Source of the DNA: Teichococcus aerophilus
GTDB taxonomy: Bacteria > Pseudomonadota > Alphaproteobacteria > Acetobacterales > Acetobacteraceae
Direction: 5' to 3'
Length of the DNA stretch: 64,000 nt
NCBI RefSeq assembly: GCF_014490485.1
Contig: NZ_JACTVA010000018.1
Location: forward strand, 1 to 64,000
Shown here: positions 17,933 through 27,175 of the stretch, piece by piece
Position numbering within the stretch: the first letter of the stretch is position 1
Layout of the letters: each line of letters begins with the position of its first letter
Made by a program: the position numbers and the translations under genes
Notes under the pieces: model-generated
What the model saw: only the letters and a program-made list of their open reading frames with translations
Databases searched by the model: none
Told to the model about the DNA's origin: nothing

Positions 17933-19789
17933 GTGGACCACGAGCGCAGCCCGGCGGAGCCGGCCCAGCACGGCAGCCAGCAGGCCGCGCCGCACCCGCC
18001 CGGGGAAGAAGGCGCCGGCTTTGCGTTGCAGGACTATGCGGCGTTGGGCGATGGCCGTTCCGTCGCGCTGGTGGCGCCCGACGGGGCGGTGGCCTGGTGG
18101 TGCGTGCCGAACATGGATTCGCCGCCGCTGTTCGACCGGCTGCTGAACCCGGAGAAGGGCGGCTTCTTCCAGCTGCGGCCTGAAGAATCCTTCAACATGG
18201 AGCGCCGCTACCGCCCCGACAGCAACGTGCTGGAGACCATCTTCACTACCGAGAGTGGTGAGGCGGTGATGCTGGAATCGCTCAACAGCAGCCTCGCCGG
18301 CCGCCTGCCGTGGAACGAGCTGGCGCGGCGCGTCGAGGTCCGCCGCGGCACCATGCGTTTCACCATGCGCGCGGTGTTCGGTACGCGGGACGACACCGCC
18401 TCCCCCTGGCTGCAGCCCAATCCGAATGGCTGCATCTTCCATGTCGGCGGCGTGCTGGGCCTGTTCCGCTGCACGCCGAATGTGCGCGTGACGGAGGAGG
18501 AGGACCGCACCATTGCCGCCGAGGTCACGCTCTCCGCCAGGGAGCGGGCGACCTTCGCGTTGCTGGCCGGCGAGGACGAGCCGCTGGGCGTACCGCCGAT
18601 CGAGGATATCGACGGGCGCATCGATACCAGCGACGAGGCCTGGCGCAGCTGGGCCGCCACGCTGCATTACGAGGGCCCGCACCGGGCCGAGGTGCGGCGC
18701 AGCGCGCTGGCGCTGAAGCTGCTGCTGTATTCGCCGAGCGGCGCCATCGCCGCCGCGGCCACTACGTCGCTGCCCGAGCGGATCGGCGGCGACAAGAACT
18801 ACGATTATCGCTACGCCTGGATCCGTGACGCCGCCTACACGGTGAACGCCTTCCTGCGCGTGGGTGCAATGCCGGAGAGCAAGGCAGCCTTCACCTGGCT
18901 GATGCGCCGCCTGGCCGAGCATGGCCCGCATGTGATGTACACGCTCTCCGGCGAGTTGGCGCCCGATGTGCGGGTGTTGCCAGATATTCCGGGCTACAGG
19001 GATTCACAGCCGGTGGTGGTGGGCAACCAGGCCGCCAAGCAGCACCAGCACGGCATCTACGGCGATATCTTCGAGACGGCGGCGCTGTTCGTGGAAAGCG
19101 GCAACGTGCTGGACCAGCGCAGCGCGCGGGTGCTGGCCGACCTGGCCGATGAGTGCGCCGACCGCTGGCGCCGCAAGGATGCCGGCATCTGGGAACTGAC
19201 GGAGCCGCAGCACTACACCGGCTCCAAGATCAGCGCCTGGCAGGCGCTGGCGCGCGCGGTGGAGCTGGCGGAGCAGAACCACATCTCCTCCACCTGCGTG
19301 CCGCGCTGGCAGCGGGAGCGGGACCGGATCGCGCAGTGGATCGACGAGCATTGCTGGTCCGAGCGCCAGCAGGCCTACACCTTCTATGCCGGCACGGAGC
19401 GGCTGGATGCCTCCCTGGCCTTGGCGGTGCAGTTCGGCTTCGACGGCAAGGCGAAGCTGAACTCCACCATGGATGCCATCCGCGCCCAGTTGGGGCACGG
19501 CCCGTTCATCTACCGCTACTCCGACGTGGACAAGGAGGAAGGCGCCTTCCTGGCCTGCACCTTCTGGCTGGTAGAAGCCTACACGCTGCTGGACCGCCGG
19601 GACGAGGCGGAGGAACTGTTCAAGGCCGCGATGGCCGGCATCGCCCAGGGCACTGGGACGATGAGCGAGATGGTGGACCCCAGCAATGGCCACCACCTGG
19701 GCAACACGCCGCAGGGACTGAGTCATCTGGCGCTGATCCACGCCGCCTGCGCGCTGCGGGGGGATGTGGGGCGGCCGTATAAAGGGTAG
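17933..19789 (+). CDS. Glycoside hydrolase family 15 protein (glucoamylase/trehalase-like)
   Basis: 618-residue GH15 enzyme starting at GTG 17933. The N-terminal beta-sandwich part begins LQDYAALGDGRSVALVAPDGAVAWWCVPNMD, typical of bacterial GH15 proteins. The (alpha/alpha)6 barrel holds GGDKNYDYRYAWIRDAAY, the general-acid Glu candidate E421 (AGIWEL) and the general-base candidate in EEGAF near 535-537. No signal peptide, so it is cytoplasmic. Bacterial members hydrolyse alpha-glucosidic bonds, including trehalose; which applies here cannot be decided. Together with the adjacent SDR it forms a two-gene unit. Confidence 0.9.
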   Translation: MDHERSPAEPAQHGSQQAAPHPPGEEGAGFALQDYAALGDGRSVALVAPDGAVAWWCVPNMDSPPLFDRLLNPEKGGFFQLRPEESFNMERRYRPDSNVLETIFTTESGEAVMLESLNSSLAGRLPWNELARRVEVRRGTMRFTMRAVFGTRDDTASPWLQPNPNGCIFHVGGVLGLFRCTPNVRVTEEEDRTIAAEVTLSARERATFALLAGEDEPLGVPPIEDIDGRIDTSDEAWRSWAATLHYEGPHRAEVRRSALALKLLLYSPSGAIAAAATTSLPERIGGDKNYDYRYAWIRDAAYTVNAFLRVGAMPESKAAFTWLMRRLAEHGPHVMYTLSGELAPDVRVLPDIPGYRDSQPVVVGNQAAKQHQHGIYGDIFETAALFVESGNVLDQRSARVLADLADECADRWRRKDAGIWELTEPQHYTGSKISAWQALARAVELAEQNHISSTCVPRWQRERDRIAQWIDEHCWSERQQAYTFYAGTERLDASLALAVQFGFDGKAKLNSTMDAIRAQLGHGPFIYRYSDVDKEEGAFLACTFWLVEAYTLLDRRDEAEELFKAAMAGIAQGTGTMSEMVDPSNGHHLGNTPQGLSHLALIHAACALRGDVGRPYKG

Positions 19790-19810
19790 CGCCGGTTGCG
19801 TGTTGGGTAG

Positions 19811-20034
19811 GAGGAAGGTCAGGGGAATGAATTCCCCTGAAACCCCTTCTTTTTTCTGCGAGTCGGAGTTGGTCTTTGGCCACAGGGCGCATTGGCAGAT
19901 GGGCAGGGCCTGGATTTGGATGTGCGGTGTGCGGACCCGAGATGCTGCTGGGGTCCAAGCCCAAACTCGACACAGCCTTCCTGAACACTCGAAAAAAGAA
20001 GAAGGGGCCCGGGGAATTCCTTCCCCGGCCTTCC
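19811..20034. repeat. Family 1 paired inverted element, copy D
   Basis: Left arm 19811-19865 starts 22 bp after the GH15 stop and has the variant hairpin CAGGGGAATGAATTCCCCTG followed by AAACCCCTTCTTTTTTC. Right arm 19986-20034 has the consensus stem CCGGGG...CCCCGG. The centre differs from other copies. It occupies most of the 19790-20199 gap. Confidence 0.82.
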
Positions 20035-20199
20035 CCTTTTGGTTGCCACTTGCGTTGCGATGGGCCCTGACGCCAGCCAACCCGGACGCGGGCGAATCGT
20101 GGCTTAACTGAGGCAGTTTTCGCCCATTTGCCGCCCATAATCCGCGCGAAGCTTCCCTCGCACCGAAGTGATCGGTGGGCTCCATTGGAAGCTGCCCGC

Positions 20200-20535
20200 A
20201 TGCCTTTCGACGGCAACGAATTCGTTCTCCGGTACCTGCCGGACTCCGCGCCACTCGCCCTGGTGGATGTGGTCGGCCATCTGGCGCAGCAATTCCCTGC
20301 CCTTCGGGCGGAGTTGGAGGGGCCTGGCCGCAACGGTGCCTGGTGGATAGAACTGGCAGCCGAGGGGCTTTCCCCGGCCATTGAGTGGCACGAGGCACGT
20401 GGCTTCGCCCTCTACGGCCCTGGCCCGACTTTGCCGGAAGAGCCGAATGCCGTGGTGGCGCAGCCGCTGGAAGCCGCCGAACGGCTGGGGCGGCTGATGC
20501 GGCACTGGGGCGGGACCGGGCTTCAGCACGCCTGA
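20200..20535 (+). CDS. Small hypothetical protein
   Basis: Possible gene of 111 residues from ATG 20200 (MPFDGNEFVLRYLPDSAPLALVDVVGHLAQQ). Composition is protein-like: mixed hydrophobic and acidic, a plausible helix PLALVDVVGHLAQQFPALRAELEG, and a repeated WW/IELA region. No domain recognised, no membrane segment and no signal peptide. No strong ribosome site is seen. It lies between family 1 copy D and family 2 copy a, alone. It could also be a chance frame in high-GC DNA. Confidence 0.5.
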   Translation: MPFDGNEFVLRYLPDSAPLALVDVVGHLAQQFPALRAELEGPGRNGAWWIELAAEGLSPAIEWHEARGFALYGPGPTLPEEPNAVVAQPLEAAERLGRLMRHWGGTGLQHA

Positions 20536-20548
20536 CCGCTTTGGGGGT

Positions 20549-20979
20549 TGAGAGAAGCGCCGCCCCTCTCAAACTCTCCCTGCCCATGGCCTCAGGCCTT
20601 TGGAAACCCAGGTGCTGGGTAAGGCTGCCGCCTGGGTGGAGGCCGGAAGCGAAATCGGGCTTGTGAATTCGCCCTGCTCACCCCGTAGAGTGAGGCATTT
20701 TTTGGTGCATGAATTGATTCCAGGGGGACCCCTCAGCGACCGGGCTGCGTTGTGCCAGGCCTCTTTGGCTGCGGGTTCGACGCGGGTATTCTGGAATCCC
20801 GCCGGGCTTTTTCCCTTACGCCCCCCGCGACACACAGGCTTGCGGCGGGACTTGGCTTCCCCACCATCCGGTCATTGAGCGAAACGCCTGAACAGCGCTG
20901 GCGCGAACGGAATCGCGGGTGCAGGGAACCGTATCCCTTGCCAGGGCAGCTCGAGGGGGCCGCGCCCCCCTCGATCCCA
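20549..20979. repeat. Family 2 structured intergenic repeat, copy a
   Basis: Two half-modules. Half 1 (20549-20610): a GAGA..GCGCCGCCCCTCTC stem and the GGCCTCAGGCCTTTGG stem. Half 2 (20914-20979): CGCGGGTGCAGGGAACCGTATCCCTTGCC followed by a CGAGGGGGC...CCCCTCGA stem. About 300 bp of unrelated, somewhat AT-richer DNA separates them, making this the longest copy. It fills the convergent junction between the small gene at 20535 and the Dpp-type operon end at 20992. Confidence 0.75.
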
Positions 20980-20991
20980 GCCCACCCAAAG

Positions 20992-22620
20992 TCAGGCCAT
21001 TTCCTCAGCACCGAACGCCACCGGCGGCGTCCACCCCTGCCCCGGTACCGCGGCGAACAGGGCGCGGGTGTATTCGTGCCGGGGGTTGGCGAAGATCTCG
21101 GCGGTGGCGCCTTCTTCCACCACCTCGCCCTGGCGCATCACGGCGATACGGTCGCAGAGCTGGGCGGCGACGCGCAGGTCGTGCGTGATGAACACCATGG
21201 ACAGGCCCAGCCGCGTCCGCAGTTCCGCCAGCAGCTTCAGCACCTGTGCCTGCACCGAGACGTCGAGCGCGGAGACCGGTTCATCCGCCACCAGCACTTC
21301 CGGCTTCATGGCCAAGGCGCGCGCCAGGCCGATGCGCTGGCGCTGGCCGCCGGAGAATTCGTGCGGGAAGCGGTCCAGCCCGCGCGGGTCCAGCCCGACG
21401 AGTTCGAACAATTCCCGCGCCTGGGCCATGGCTTCGGCGCGCGGGGTGCCGTGCACCATCGGGCCCTGCGCCACCAATTCCCCCACCTTGCGGCGCGGGT
21501 TGAGGCTGGCGTAGGGGTCCTGGAACACCATCTGGATGCGCCGCGCGTCGCGCCGCAGCTCGGTCTTGGTCAGGGCCAGGCGGTCCTGGCCGTCGATGTG
21601 GATGCTGCCGGCCTCGGGGTCCAGCAGCCGCACCAGGCAGCGGGCCAGGGTGGACTTGCCGGAGCCGCTTTCGCCGACGATGCCCAGCGTGCCGCCGCGC
21701 GGCAGGCTGAGCGTCACGTCCCGCACAGCATGCGTGACGCGGCGGTTGCGGCCGAACAGCCCGGCCTTGCGGTAGGTCTTGGTGAGATGCTCGATCCGCA
21801 GCACCGTCTCGCCACCCAGGGGTTGCGCGGCGGGCGGCGTCAGCGGCGGCACGGCGGCGACGAGGGCGCGGGTATAGGGGTGGCGCGGGTGGTTCAGCAC
21901 CTCGGCGGCCGGGCCCTGCTCCACCACCTCGCCATGGCGCATCACCGCCACGCGGTCGGCGATATCGGCCACCACGCCGAAATCGTGGGTGATGAACAGC
22001 ACGGCGGTGCCGGTGCGGCGCTGCAGGTCGCGGATCAGTTCCAGGATCTGCGCCTGGGTGGTCACGTCCAGCGCCGTGGTCGGCTCGTCGCAGATCAGCA
22101 GCTTGGGTTCCAGTGCCAGCGCCATGGCGATCATGGCGCGCTGTCGCTGGCCGCCGGAGAGTTCGTGCGGGAAGGCCTTGGCGGCGGCGGCGGGGTCGGG
22201 GATGCGCACCTGCTCCAGCAGCGCCAGCACGCGCGCGTCGCGCTCGTGGGCGGAGAGCTGGGTGTGGACGCGGAACATCTCGGCGATCTGGCTGCCGATG
22301 GTGCGCAGCGGGTTCAGCGCCGTCATCGGTTCCTGGAACACCATGCCGAGGCGGGCGCCGCGCAGCTTGCGCAGCTCCGGCTCCGGCAGCACGAGCAGGT
22401 CCCGGCCCTCGAACAGGATGCGGCCGGATTCGGCCAGCACGCCCTCCGGCAGCAGGCCCATCACCGCGCTGGCCGTCATGGACTTGCCGGAGCCGCTTTC
22501 GCCGACGACGCAGAGGATCTCGTTCTCGTTCAGCTCCAGCGTCACGTCCCGCAGCGCGTGCGGGCGGTCGCCCCCCTTGGGCAGCGCGACGGTGAGGCCT
22601 TCGATGGAGAGCAGGCTCAT
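20992..22620 (-). CDS. Dipeptide-type ABC transporter ATP-binding protein (two fused ATPase domains)
   Basis: 542-residue cytoplasmic ATPase with both nucleotide-binding domains in one chain, as in DppD-DppF fusions. Domain 1: Walker A 40-47 (GESGSGKS), signature LSGGQRQRAM, Walker B LLICDEPTTALD, H-loop FITHDFG. Domain 2: Walker A near 313-320 (GESGSGKS), signature FSGGQRQRIGLARAL, Walker B VLVADEPVSALD, FITHDLR. Starts at ATG 22620, overlapping the permease stop by 4 bases. It powers the two permeases encoded upstream and takes substrate from the binding protein at 26043. Confidence 0.95.
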   Translation of the reverse strand: MSLLSIEGLTVALPKGGDRPHALRDVTLELNENEILCVVGESGSGKSMTASAVMGLLPEGVLAESGRILFEGRDLLVLPEPELRKLRGARLGMVFQEPMTALNPLRTIGSQIAEMFRVHTQLSAHERDARVLALLEQVRIPDPAAAAKAFPHELSGGQRQRAMIAMALALEPKLLICDEPTTALDVTTQAQILELIRDLQRRTGTAVLFITHDFGVVADIADRVAVMRHGEVVEQGPAAEVLNHPRHPYTRALVAAVPPLTPPAAQPLGGETVLRIEHLTKTYRKAGLFGRNRRVTHAVRDVTLSLPRGGTLGIVGESGSGKSTLARCLVRLLDPEAGSIHIDGQDRLALTKTELRRDARRIQMVFQDPYASLNPRRKVGELVAQGPMVHGTPRAEAMAQARELFELVGLDPRGLDRFPHEFSGGQRQRIGLARALAMKPEVLVADEPVSALDVSVQAQVLKLLAELRTRLGLSMVFITHDLRVAAQLCDRIAVMRQGEVVEEGATAEIFANPRHEYTRALFAAVPGQGWTPPVAFGAEEMA

Positions 22621-23447
22621 CGGGATTTCAGCCTCGGGTTCAGCGCGTCGTTCAGCCCCTGCCCCACCAGCGAGACCGCCAGCACCGTCAGCAGGATGGC
22701 CACGCCCGGAATGGCGGAGACGTACCACTGCACCCGCAGCACGCCGCGCCCGGCGCCGATCAGGTTGCCCCAGGAGGGGACGTTGGGATCGGACAGGTTG
22801 AGGAAGGCGAGCGAGCTTTCCAGCAGGATGGCCACCGCCATGATGACGCTGGCATAGACGATGACCGGCGGCAGCGCGTTGGGCAGGATTTCGCGGAAGA
22901 TGATGCGGGCGTCCCGCATGCCGAGCACGCGGCAGGCCTGGACGAATTCGCGCGAGCGCAGCGACATGAACTCCGCCCGTGTCAACCGCGCGGAGGGGGG
23001 CCAGGAGACGAGGCCGATGGCGATCGTCACCGTCTGGATGTCGGAGCCGAACACCGCCACCAGCACCAGCAGAAGAATGAAATTGGGCAGGGTCTGGAAG
23101 GCTTCGGTGATGCGCATCAGCACATCGTCCACCCAGCCGCCATAGAAGCCGGCGAGCGCACCGACCACGATGCCGATGCCGATCGAGATGGCGGTGGCCA
23201 CCAGCCCGATCAGCAGCGAGACGCGCGCGCCATGGAAGATCTGGGCCGCAATGTTGCGGCCGGTATTGTCGGTGCCCAGCCAGAAATTCGGGTTGGCACC
23301 CGGCCATTGCAGCGGCCGGCCGGCGAGGGAGAGCGGGTCCCGCGGGAAGACCCACGGGGCGCTGATGGCCATGGCGATGACCAGCAGCAACAGCACCAGG
23401 CCGATGACCGCCGCCGGGCTGCGGAGGTAGCGTTGAAGCAGGGCCAT
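22617..23447 (-). CDS. ABC transporter permease, DppC type
   Basis: Inner-membrane permease, 276 residues. An N-terminal helix (AAVIGLVLLLLVIAMAISAPWV) is followed by the DppC-type segment PNFWLGTDNTGRNIAAQIFHGARVSL, several further helices and the EAA-like loop ACRVLGMRDARIIFREILPNALPPVI that docks to the ATPase. It overlaps the upstream DppB-type gene by one base (TGATG) and the ATPase gene by four, so the whole operon is coupled. Confidence 0.94.
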   Translation of the reverse strand: MALLQRYLRSPAAVIGLVLLLLVIAMAISAPWVFPRDPLSLAGRPLQWPGANPNFWLGTDNTGRNIAAQIFHGARVSLLIGLVATAISIGIGIVVGALAGFYGGWVDDVLMRITEAFQTLPNFILLLVLVAVFGSDIQTVTIAIGLVSWPPSARLTRAEFMSLRSREFVQACRVLGMRDARIIFREILPNALPPVIVYASVIMAVAILLESSLAFLNLSDPNVPSWGNLIGAGRGVLRVQWYVSAIPGVAILLTVLAVSLVGQGLNDALNPRLKSR

Positions 23448-24424
23448 CAGCGTTCCGCCGCGATGCGCGGGTCCAGCTTGGCGTAGAGCAGGTCGACGAT
23501 GAAGTTCACCAGGATCACCAGCAGGGCGGAGACGAAGACGATGCCGAGCAGGGTGTTGAGGTCCCGCTGCACCACCGATTCATAGGCGAGGCGGCCGAGG
23601 CCCGGCAGGTTGAACACGCTTTCCACCACCACGGCGCCGCCCAGCATGGTGCCGGCCTGCAGGCCGATGAGCGTCAGCCCCGGCAGCAGCGCGTTGCGCA
23701 GCACGTGGCGCAGCAGCACACCGGTCTGGCTCAGCCCCTTGGCGCGGGCGGTGCGGACGAAATCCAGCGTCAGCACCTCCAGCATCGAGGCCCGCATGAT
23801 GCGCAGGTAGGTGGCGAGGAAGATCAGCGCCAGCGTCGTCACCGGCAGCACCAGGTGCCAGGCGATGTCGGCCAGGCGGGCGAGCCCGGTATGGCCGGCG
23901 CCGATATCCTCGAACCCGCCGGCCGGCAGCCAGGAGAGTTTGATGGCGAAGACCACCACCCCCATCATGCCGAACCAGAAGGACGGCGTGGCGTAGAAGA
24001 TCAGCCCGAGGGTCGAGATCAGCGCATCCGGCCATTTGTTGACGCGGCGCGCCGCCAGCACGCCGAGCGCCATGCCCGCCGCGAAGGCGAAGCTGAGCGA
24101 GGTGCCCATCAGCAGCAGCGTGACCGGCAGCCGTTCCAGGATGACGCTGGAGACCGGCTTGCCGTAGATGGCGGAGAAGCCGAGATCCAGTTGCACCAGC
24201 CGCCACAGATACCGCGTCAGCTGCACCAGCACGGGGGCATCGAGGCCGTAGAAGCTGCGCAACTGCTCCATCATCGCCGGGTCGCCGCCGCCCATCTGCG
24301 CCATCAGCGCATCGACCGTGTCGCCGGGCGCCAGTTGCAGCAGCAGGAACAGGCCGACCAGGATCAGCAGCAGCGTCGGCAGGCTGGCGGCCAGCCGGCG
24401 CAGCGCGAGGAGCAGGATGCGCAT
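23447..24424 (-). CDS. ABC transporter permease, DppB type
   Basis: Inner-membrane permease, 325 residues. Begins with a basic N terminus and a helix (LLALRRLAASLPTLLLILVGLFLLLQLAPGD), the usual DppB opening with a LAPGD motif. Further helices and the EAA-like loop VRTARAKGLSQTGVLLRHVLRNALLPGL are present. It lies 8 bp after the binding-protein gene stop. Partner of the DppC-type protein. Confidence 0.94.
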   Translation of the reverse strand: MRILLLALRRLAASLPTLLLILVGLFLLLQLAPGDTVDALMAQMGGGDPAMMEQLRSFYGLDAPVLVQLTRYLWRLVQLDLGFSAIYGKPVSSVILERLPVTLLLMGTSLSFAFAAGMALGVLAARRVNKWPDALISTLGLIFYATPSFWFGMMGVVVFAIKLSWLPAGGFEDIGAGHTGLARLADIAWHLVLPVTTLALIFLATYLRIMRASMLEVLTLDFVRTARAKGLSQTGVLLRHVLRNALLPGLTLIGLQAGTMLGGAVVVESVFNLPGLGRLAYESVVQRDLNTLLGIVFVSALLVILVNFIVDLLYAKLDPRIAAER

Positions 24425-24432
24425 CTATCGCC

Positions 24433-26043
24433 TCAGGACGGCAGCAGCCAGGTGTCGTGGAAGTCGCCCGAATCCCAGCGCGGCGAGGAGTGGTGGTTCT
24501 GCACCTTCTTGCTGGTGACGGCGTAGAAGGGCCGTTCGGTCAGCATCGCCACCGGGATTTCCTCGTTCACCGCCTTGACCCAGTCGGCATAGAGCGCCTT
24601 GCGCTTGACCGGGTCGATCTCGCTGGCGGCGTCGTCGATCAGCTTGTCCACCGCATCGGACTGCCAGCCATACTGGTTGGTCCAGGGCGCGCCCTTCGGG
24701 CTGCCGGAGCGGTACCAGACGGTGGTGGAGACCGCCGGGTCGCCACGATACTGGTGCCAGCCGGTGGCGATGTCGAAGTTCCAGTCCCGGTACACCGCCG
24801 TCAGCGCGCCGGCGATGTCGAGCTGCACGATCTCCACCCGCACGCCGATCTGCTGCAGCGACTGCTGGATGTAGGTGGCCAGCAGCGGCACGTCCTCGCC
24901 ATTCATGATGGGGACGATGCGCAGGCTGAAGCGGATGCCGCCGGCGCCGCGCTTGTAGCCGGCCTCGTCCAGCAGCGCCTCGGCCTTCGCCTTATCGTAG
25001 GGATAGGGCACGGGGTTGTTGGGGAAGAAGTCGGTGGAGCTGGACGGGATGGGCCCGGTGGCCGGCTTGCCAAGGCCGTAGAGGAAGTTCTCCAGGAAGA
25101 AGGGCACGTCGATGGCGTGCACCAGGGCCCGGCGCACCCGCACGTCGGCCAGTTCCTTGCGGCGCGTGTTGAACTCCAGCGTGTTGTTGAACACGTTGGC
25201 TTCCACGCCGCGACTGGAGACCTCGAACCGGTTGTCGGTCTTGAGGCGGTCCAGGTCCGCCAGCGGCAGGCCGTTATAGGCGGAGAGCTGGATGGCCCCC
25301 GTCTCCATCGCCGCCGTGGCGGCGGAGCGGTCGGTGATGATGCGCCAGACGATGCGGTCCAGGTACGGGAAGCCTTCGCGCCAATAGTCCGGGTTGCGCT
25401 CGGCGATGATGTACTGGCCGCGCTGGTATTCGACGAACTTGAACGGCCCGGTGCCGATCGGCGCCGTGTTGGCCGGGTTCTCCAGCACGTTGCCGGTCTC
25501 GAACACATGCTTCGGCACGATGTAGCCGAGGTCGCATAGCGCGCGCAGCAGCAGGTTCAGCGGCATCGGGCGGGAGTAGCGGAACACCGCCGTATGGGCG
25601 TCCGGCGTTTCCACGGCATCCAGGTACAATTGCAGCGTGGTGCCGTAGTTCAGGTGCTTCTTCCACTGCTCCATCGCGGAATAGGCGACGTCGGCCGAGG
25701 TGAAGGGCTTGCCGTCATGCCACTTCACCCCCTCGCGCAGCTTGAAGGTGATGGTCTTGCCGTCCTCGCTGGCATCCCAGGAGGTGGCGAGGACGCCTTC
25801 CGGCCGGCCGCTGGTGCCGAGGTCCACCAGCGGCTCGATGATCTTGCTGGTGATGATGTAGACGCCGGTTGAGGCGCGCAGCGCGGGGTTCAGGATGCGC
25901 TGCTCGGAGCCCAGATGCACGGTCAGCACGCCGCCACGGCGGGGTGCGGCGGCGGCCTGGGCCAGGGCGGACGATACGGGCGCGGTGCCCGCCAACATCA
26001 GTCCGGCCCCGGACAGCAGGGCCGCGCGGCGTGTCATGGTCAT
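24433..26043 (-). CDS. ABC transporter substrate-binding protein, family 5
   Basis: Periplasmic binding protein of 536 residues, first gene of a four-gene importer operon. The start is ATG 26043 (MTMTRRAALLSGAGLMLAG...ALAQA): AAGGA lies about 10 bases upstream, and the twin-Arg plus hydrophobic stretch resembles a Tat or Sec signal. SBP5 landmarks: RRGGVLTVHLGSEQRILNPAL, ITFKLREGVKWHDGKPFTSADV, IGTGPFKFVEYQ, RRALVHAIDVPFFL. The ligand is unknown (peptides, opines or glycosides are all possible in this family). Confidence 0.93.
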   Translation of the reverse strand: MTMTRRAALLSGAGLMLAGTAPVSSALAQAAAAPRRGGVLTVHLGSEQRILNPALRASTGVYIITSKIIEPLVDLGTSGRPEGVLATSWDASEDGKTITFKLREGVKWHDGKPFTSADVAYSAMEQWKKHLNYGTTLQLYLDAVETPDAHTAVFRYSRPMPLNLLLRALCDLGYIVPKHVFETGNVLENPANTAPIGTGPFKFVEYQRGQYIIAERNPDYWREGFPYLDRIVWRIITDRSAATAAMETGAIQLSAYNGLPLADLDRLKTDNRFEVSSRGVEANVFNNTLEFNTRRKELADVRVRRALVHAIDVPFFLENFLYGLGKPATGPIPSSSTDFFPNNPVPYPYDKAKAEALLDEAGYKRGAGGIRFSLRIVPIMNGEDVPLLATYIQQSLQQIGVRVEIVQLDIAGALTAVYRDWNFDIATGWHQYRGDPAVSTTVWYRSGSPKGAPWTNQYGWQSDAVDKLIDDAASEIDPVKRKALYADWVKAVNEEIPVAMLTERPFYAVTSKKVQNHHSSPRWDSGDFHDTWLLPS

Positions 26044-26459
26044 CGGGCAGGTTCCTTCGCAACTGCGAACGACAAAGAGCGAAAGTGAGATTCTGTCAAT
26101 GCCTAGCAGAAAATGTAGAATTATCTGCTTCCGTTGACGGCGATGGTGCCGCGTTTCGGTGGGCCCGTCCATCATTGCAGCGCAACAACCGTAGCGATGG
26201 GGAGGGGCGCCGGGCCGGCCGCCAGCGTAGCATCCAGACTCGAGCATGGCCGGCGCCTGGAGGGCTACCCGCCCACATGGGTTACCGCCGGGCGATCAGC
26301 TCGAGATCATCCGCTTCCACTACGCGGCGTGGCCGGAGGCCGAGGCTCTCCGGCCATCAAGGCTGGGGTTCCGCCCGCTACGGGGCGACGGACCCGTCGG
26401 CATGTGGCTGGCACCGGGGCGGAGGACGGGAGGACCCATCCCCCGACCCCAAGCCGGCG
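26044..26459. other. Intergenic region upstream of Dpp-type operon
   Basis: About 415 bp without a supported gene. On the minus strand TTGACA (26094-26099) could be a -35 box for the operon, but the best -10 at 17-bp spacing (TTTGTC) is weak. The stretch 26080-26130 is clearly AT-richer than its surroundings, as expected for a promoter. Long plus-strand frames here are Arg/Gly-rich chance frames. Confidence 0.4.
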
Positions 26460-26966
26460 TCAGCGCGGCGTGGTGGAGGGCGCAGTGCCCGTCTGGCCTT
26501 CCGTCGCCCGGCCCATCGAGGACCCGGTGGGGGCAGAGGGCGCGGTATCCGGCGCGCGGGTGTTGGCGCCCGGCGTGTCGTTGCGCGGCGCCTGCGTCAC
26601 CGGGGCGTTGTTGCCGGGGGTGCTGGTCACCGGGGCATTGGGGTCGGCGTCGCCGGTCGCGCGGTCCATCGCCCGGCCGGCGGCGGTGCCCGGCGGGTTG
26701 TTGGCGCTGTTGCCGTCGGAGTTCTGCGGATAGGCGCCGGAGGTGTTGGTGCCCAGCGTACGGTCCAGCAGGCGGGTGGCGGCGGTGCCGGGCGGGTTGT
26801 TCGGGTCGGTGCCCGGGGCGGTCGGCGTCGCGGGCGTAGCGGGCGCGGTGGTACCAGGGGTCGTGCCGGGGCTGGTGCCGCCGCTCTGGCCGGTCATCTG
26901 CGCCTGCGCGGCGCTGCCGAGCCCGATCAGGGCGACGGTGGCCAAGGCGATCGTGGAAGTCCGCAT
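26460..26966 (-). CDS. Secreted low-complexity Thr/Pro/Gly/Asn-rich protein
   Basis: 168-residue protein with a clean Sec signal peptide (MRTSTIALATVALIGLGSAAQAQ) and GGAG 9 bases before the ATG at 26966. The mature part is nearly all Thr, Pro, Gly, Asn, Ala and Asp. Two imperfect repeats are visible near 56-72 (NNPPGTAATRLLDRTLG) and 89-105 (NNPPGTAAGRAMDRATG), with a weaker third near the end (SSMGRATEGQTG). Probably disordered and periplasmic or surface-exposed. It is divergent from argD. No known family recognised; function unknown. Confidence 0.75.
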   Translation of the reverse strand: MRTSTIALATVALIGLGSAAQAQMTGQSGGTSPGTTPGTTAPATPATPTAPGTDPNNPPGTAATRLLDRTLGTNTSGAYPQNSDGNSANNPPGTAAGRAMDRATGDADPNAPVTSTPGNNAPVTQAPRNDTPGANTRAPDTAPSAPTGSSMGRATEGQTGTAPSTTPR

Positions 26967-27175
26967 GCTGGTGTCTCCGTAGGTCCTGGCTGACGATCCG
27001 GGCTGGTTTTTGCTGCCCATGCCAGACAAACGCACCGTCCGCGGACCCGGTTGCCCGCCGGATGGCCCGGCGAGGTTGCCGTGGCGGCCGGATTGCGGCA
27101 GCATCGCCGGCTGCCGTGGACAAGATAGCGGGCGATGGTCGCCCGGCCCCCACGGGACTGCGGAGAAGTAACAGC

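Noticed and set aside
16604-18931. 775-codon minus-strand frame over SDR and GH15 genes
   Set aside because: Antisense shadow; the plus-strand genes have catalytic motifs and ribosome sites.
20600-20878. Possible 92-residue gene between the halves of family 2 copy a
   Set aside because: Starts inside the repeat, no ribosome site; composition not protein-like. The segment may be foreign DNA inserted in the repeat but no IS ends were seen.
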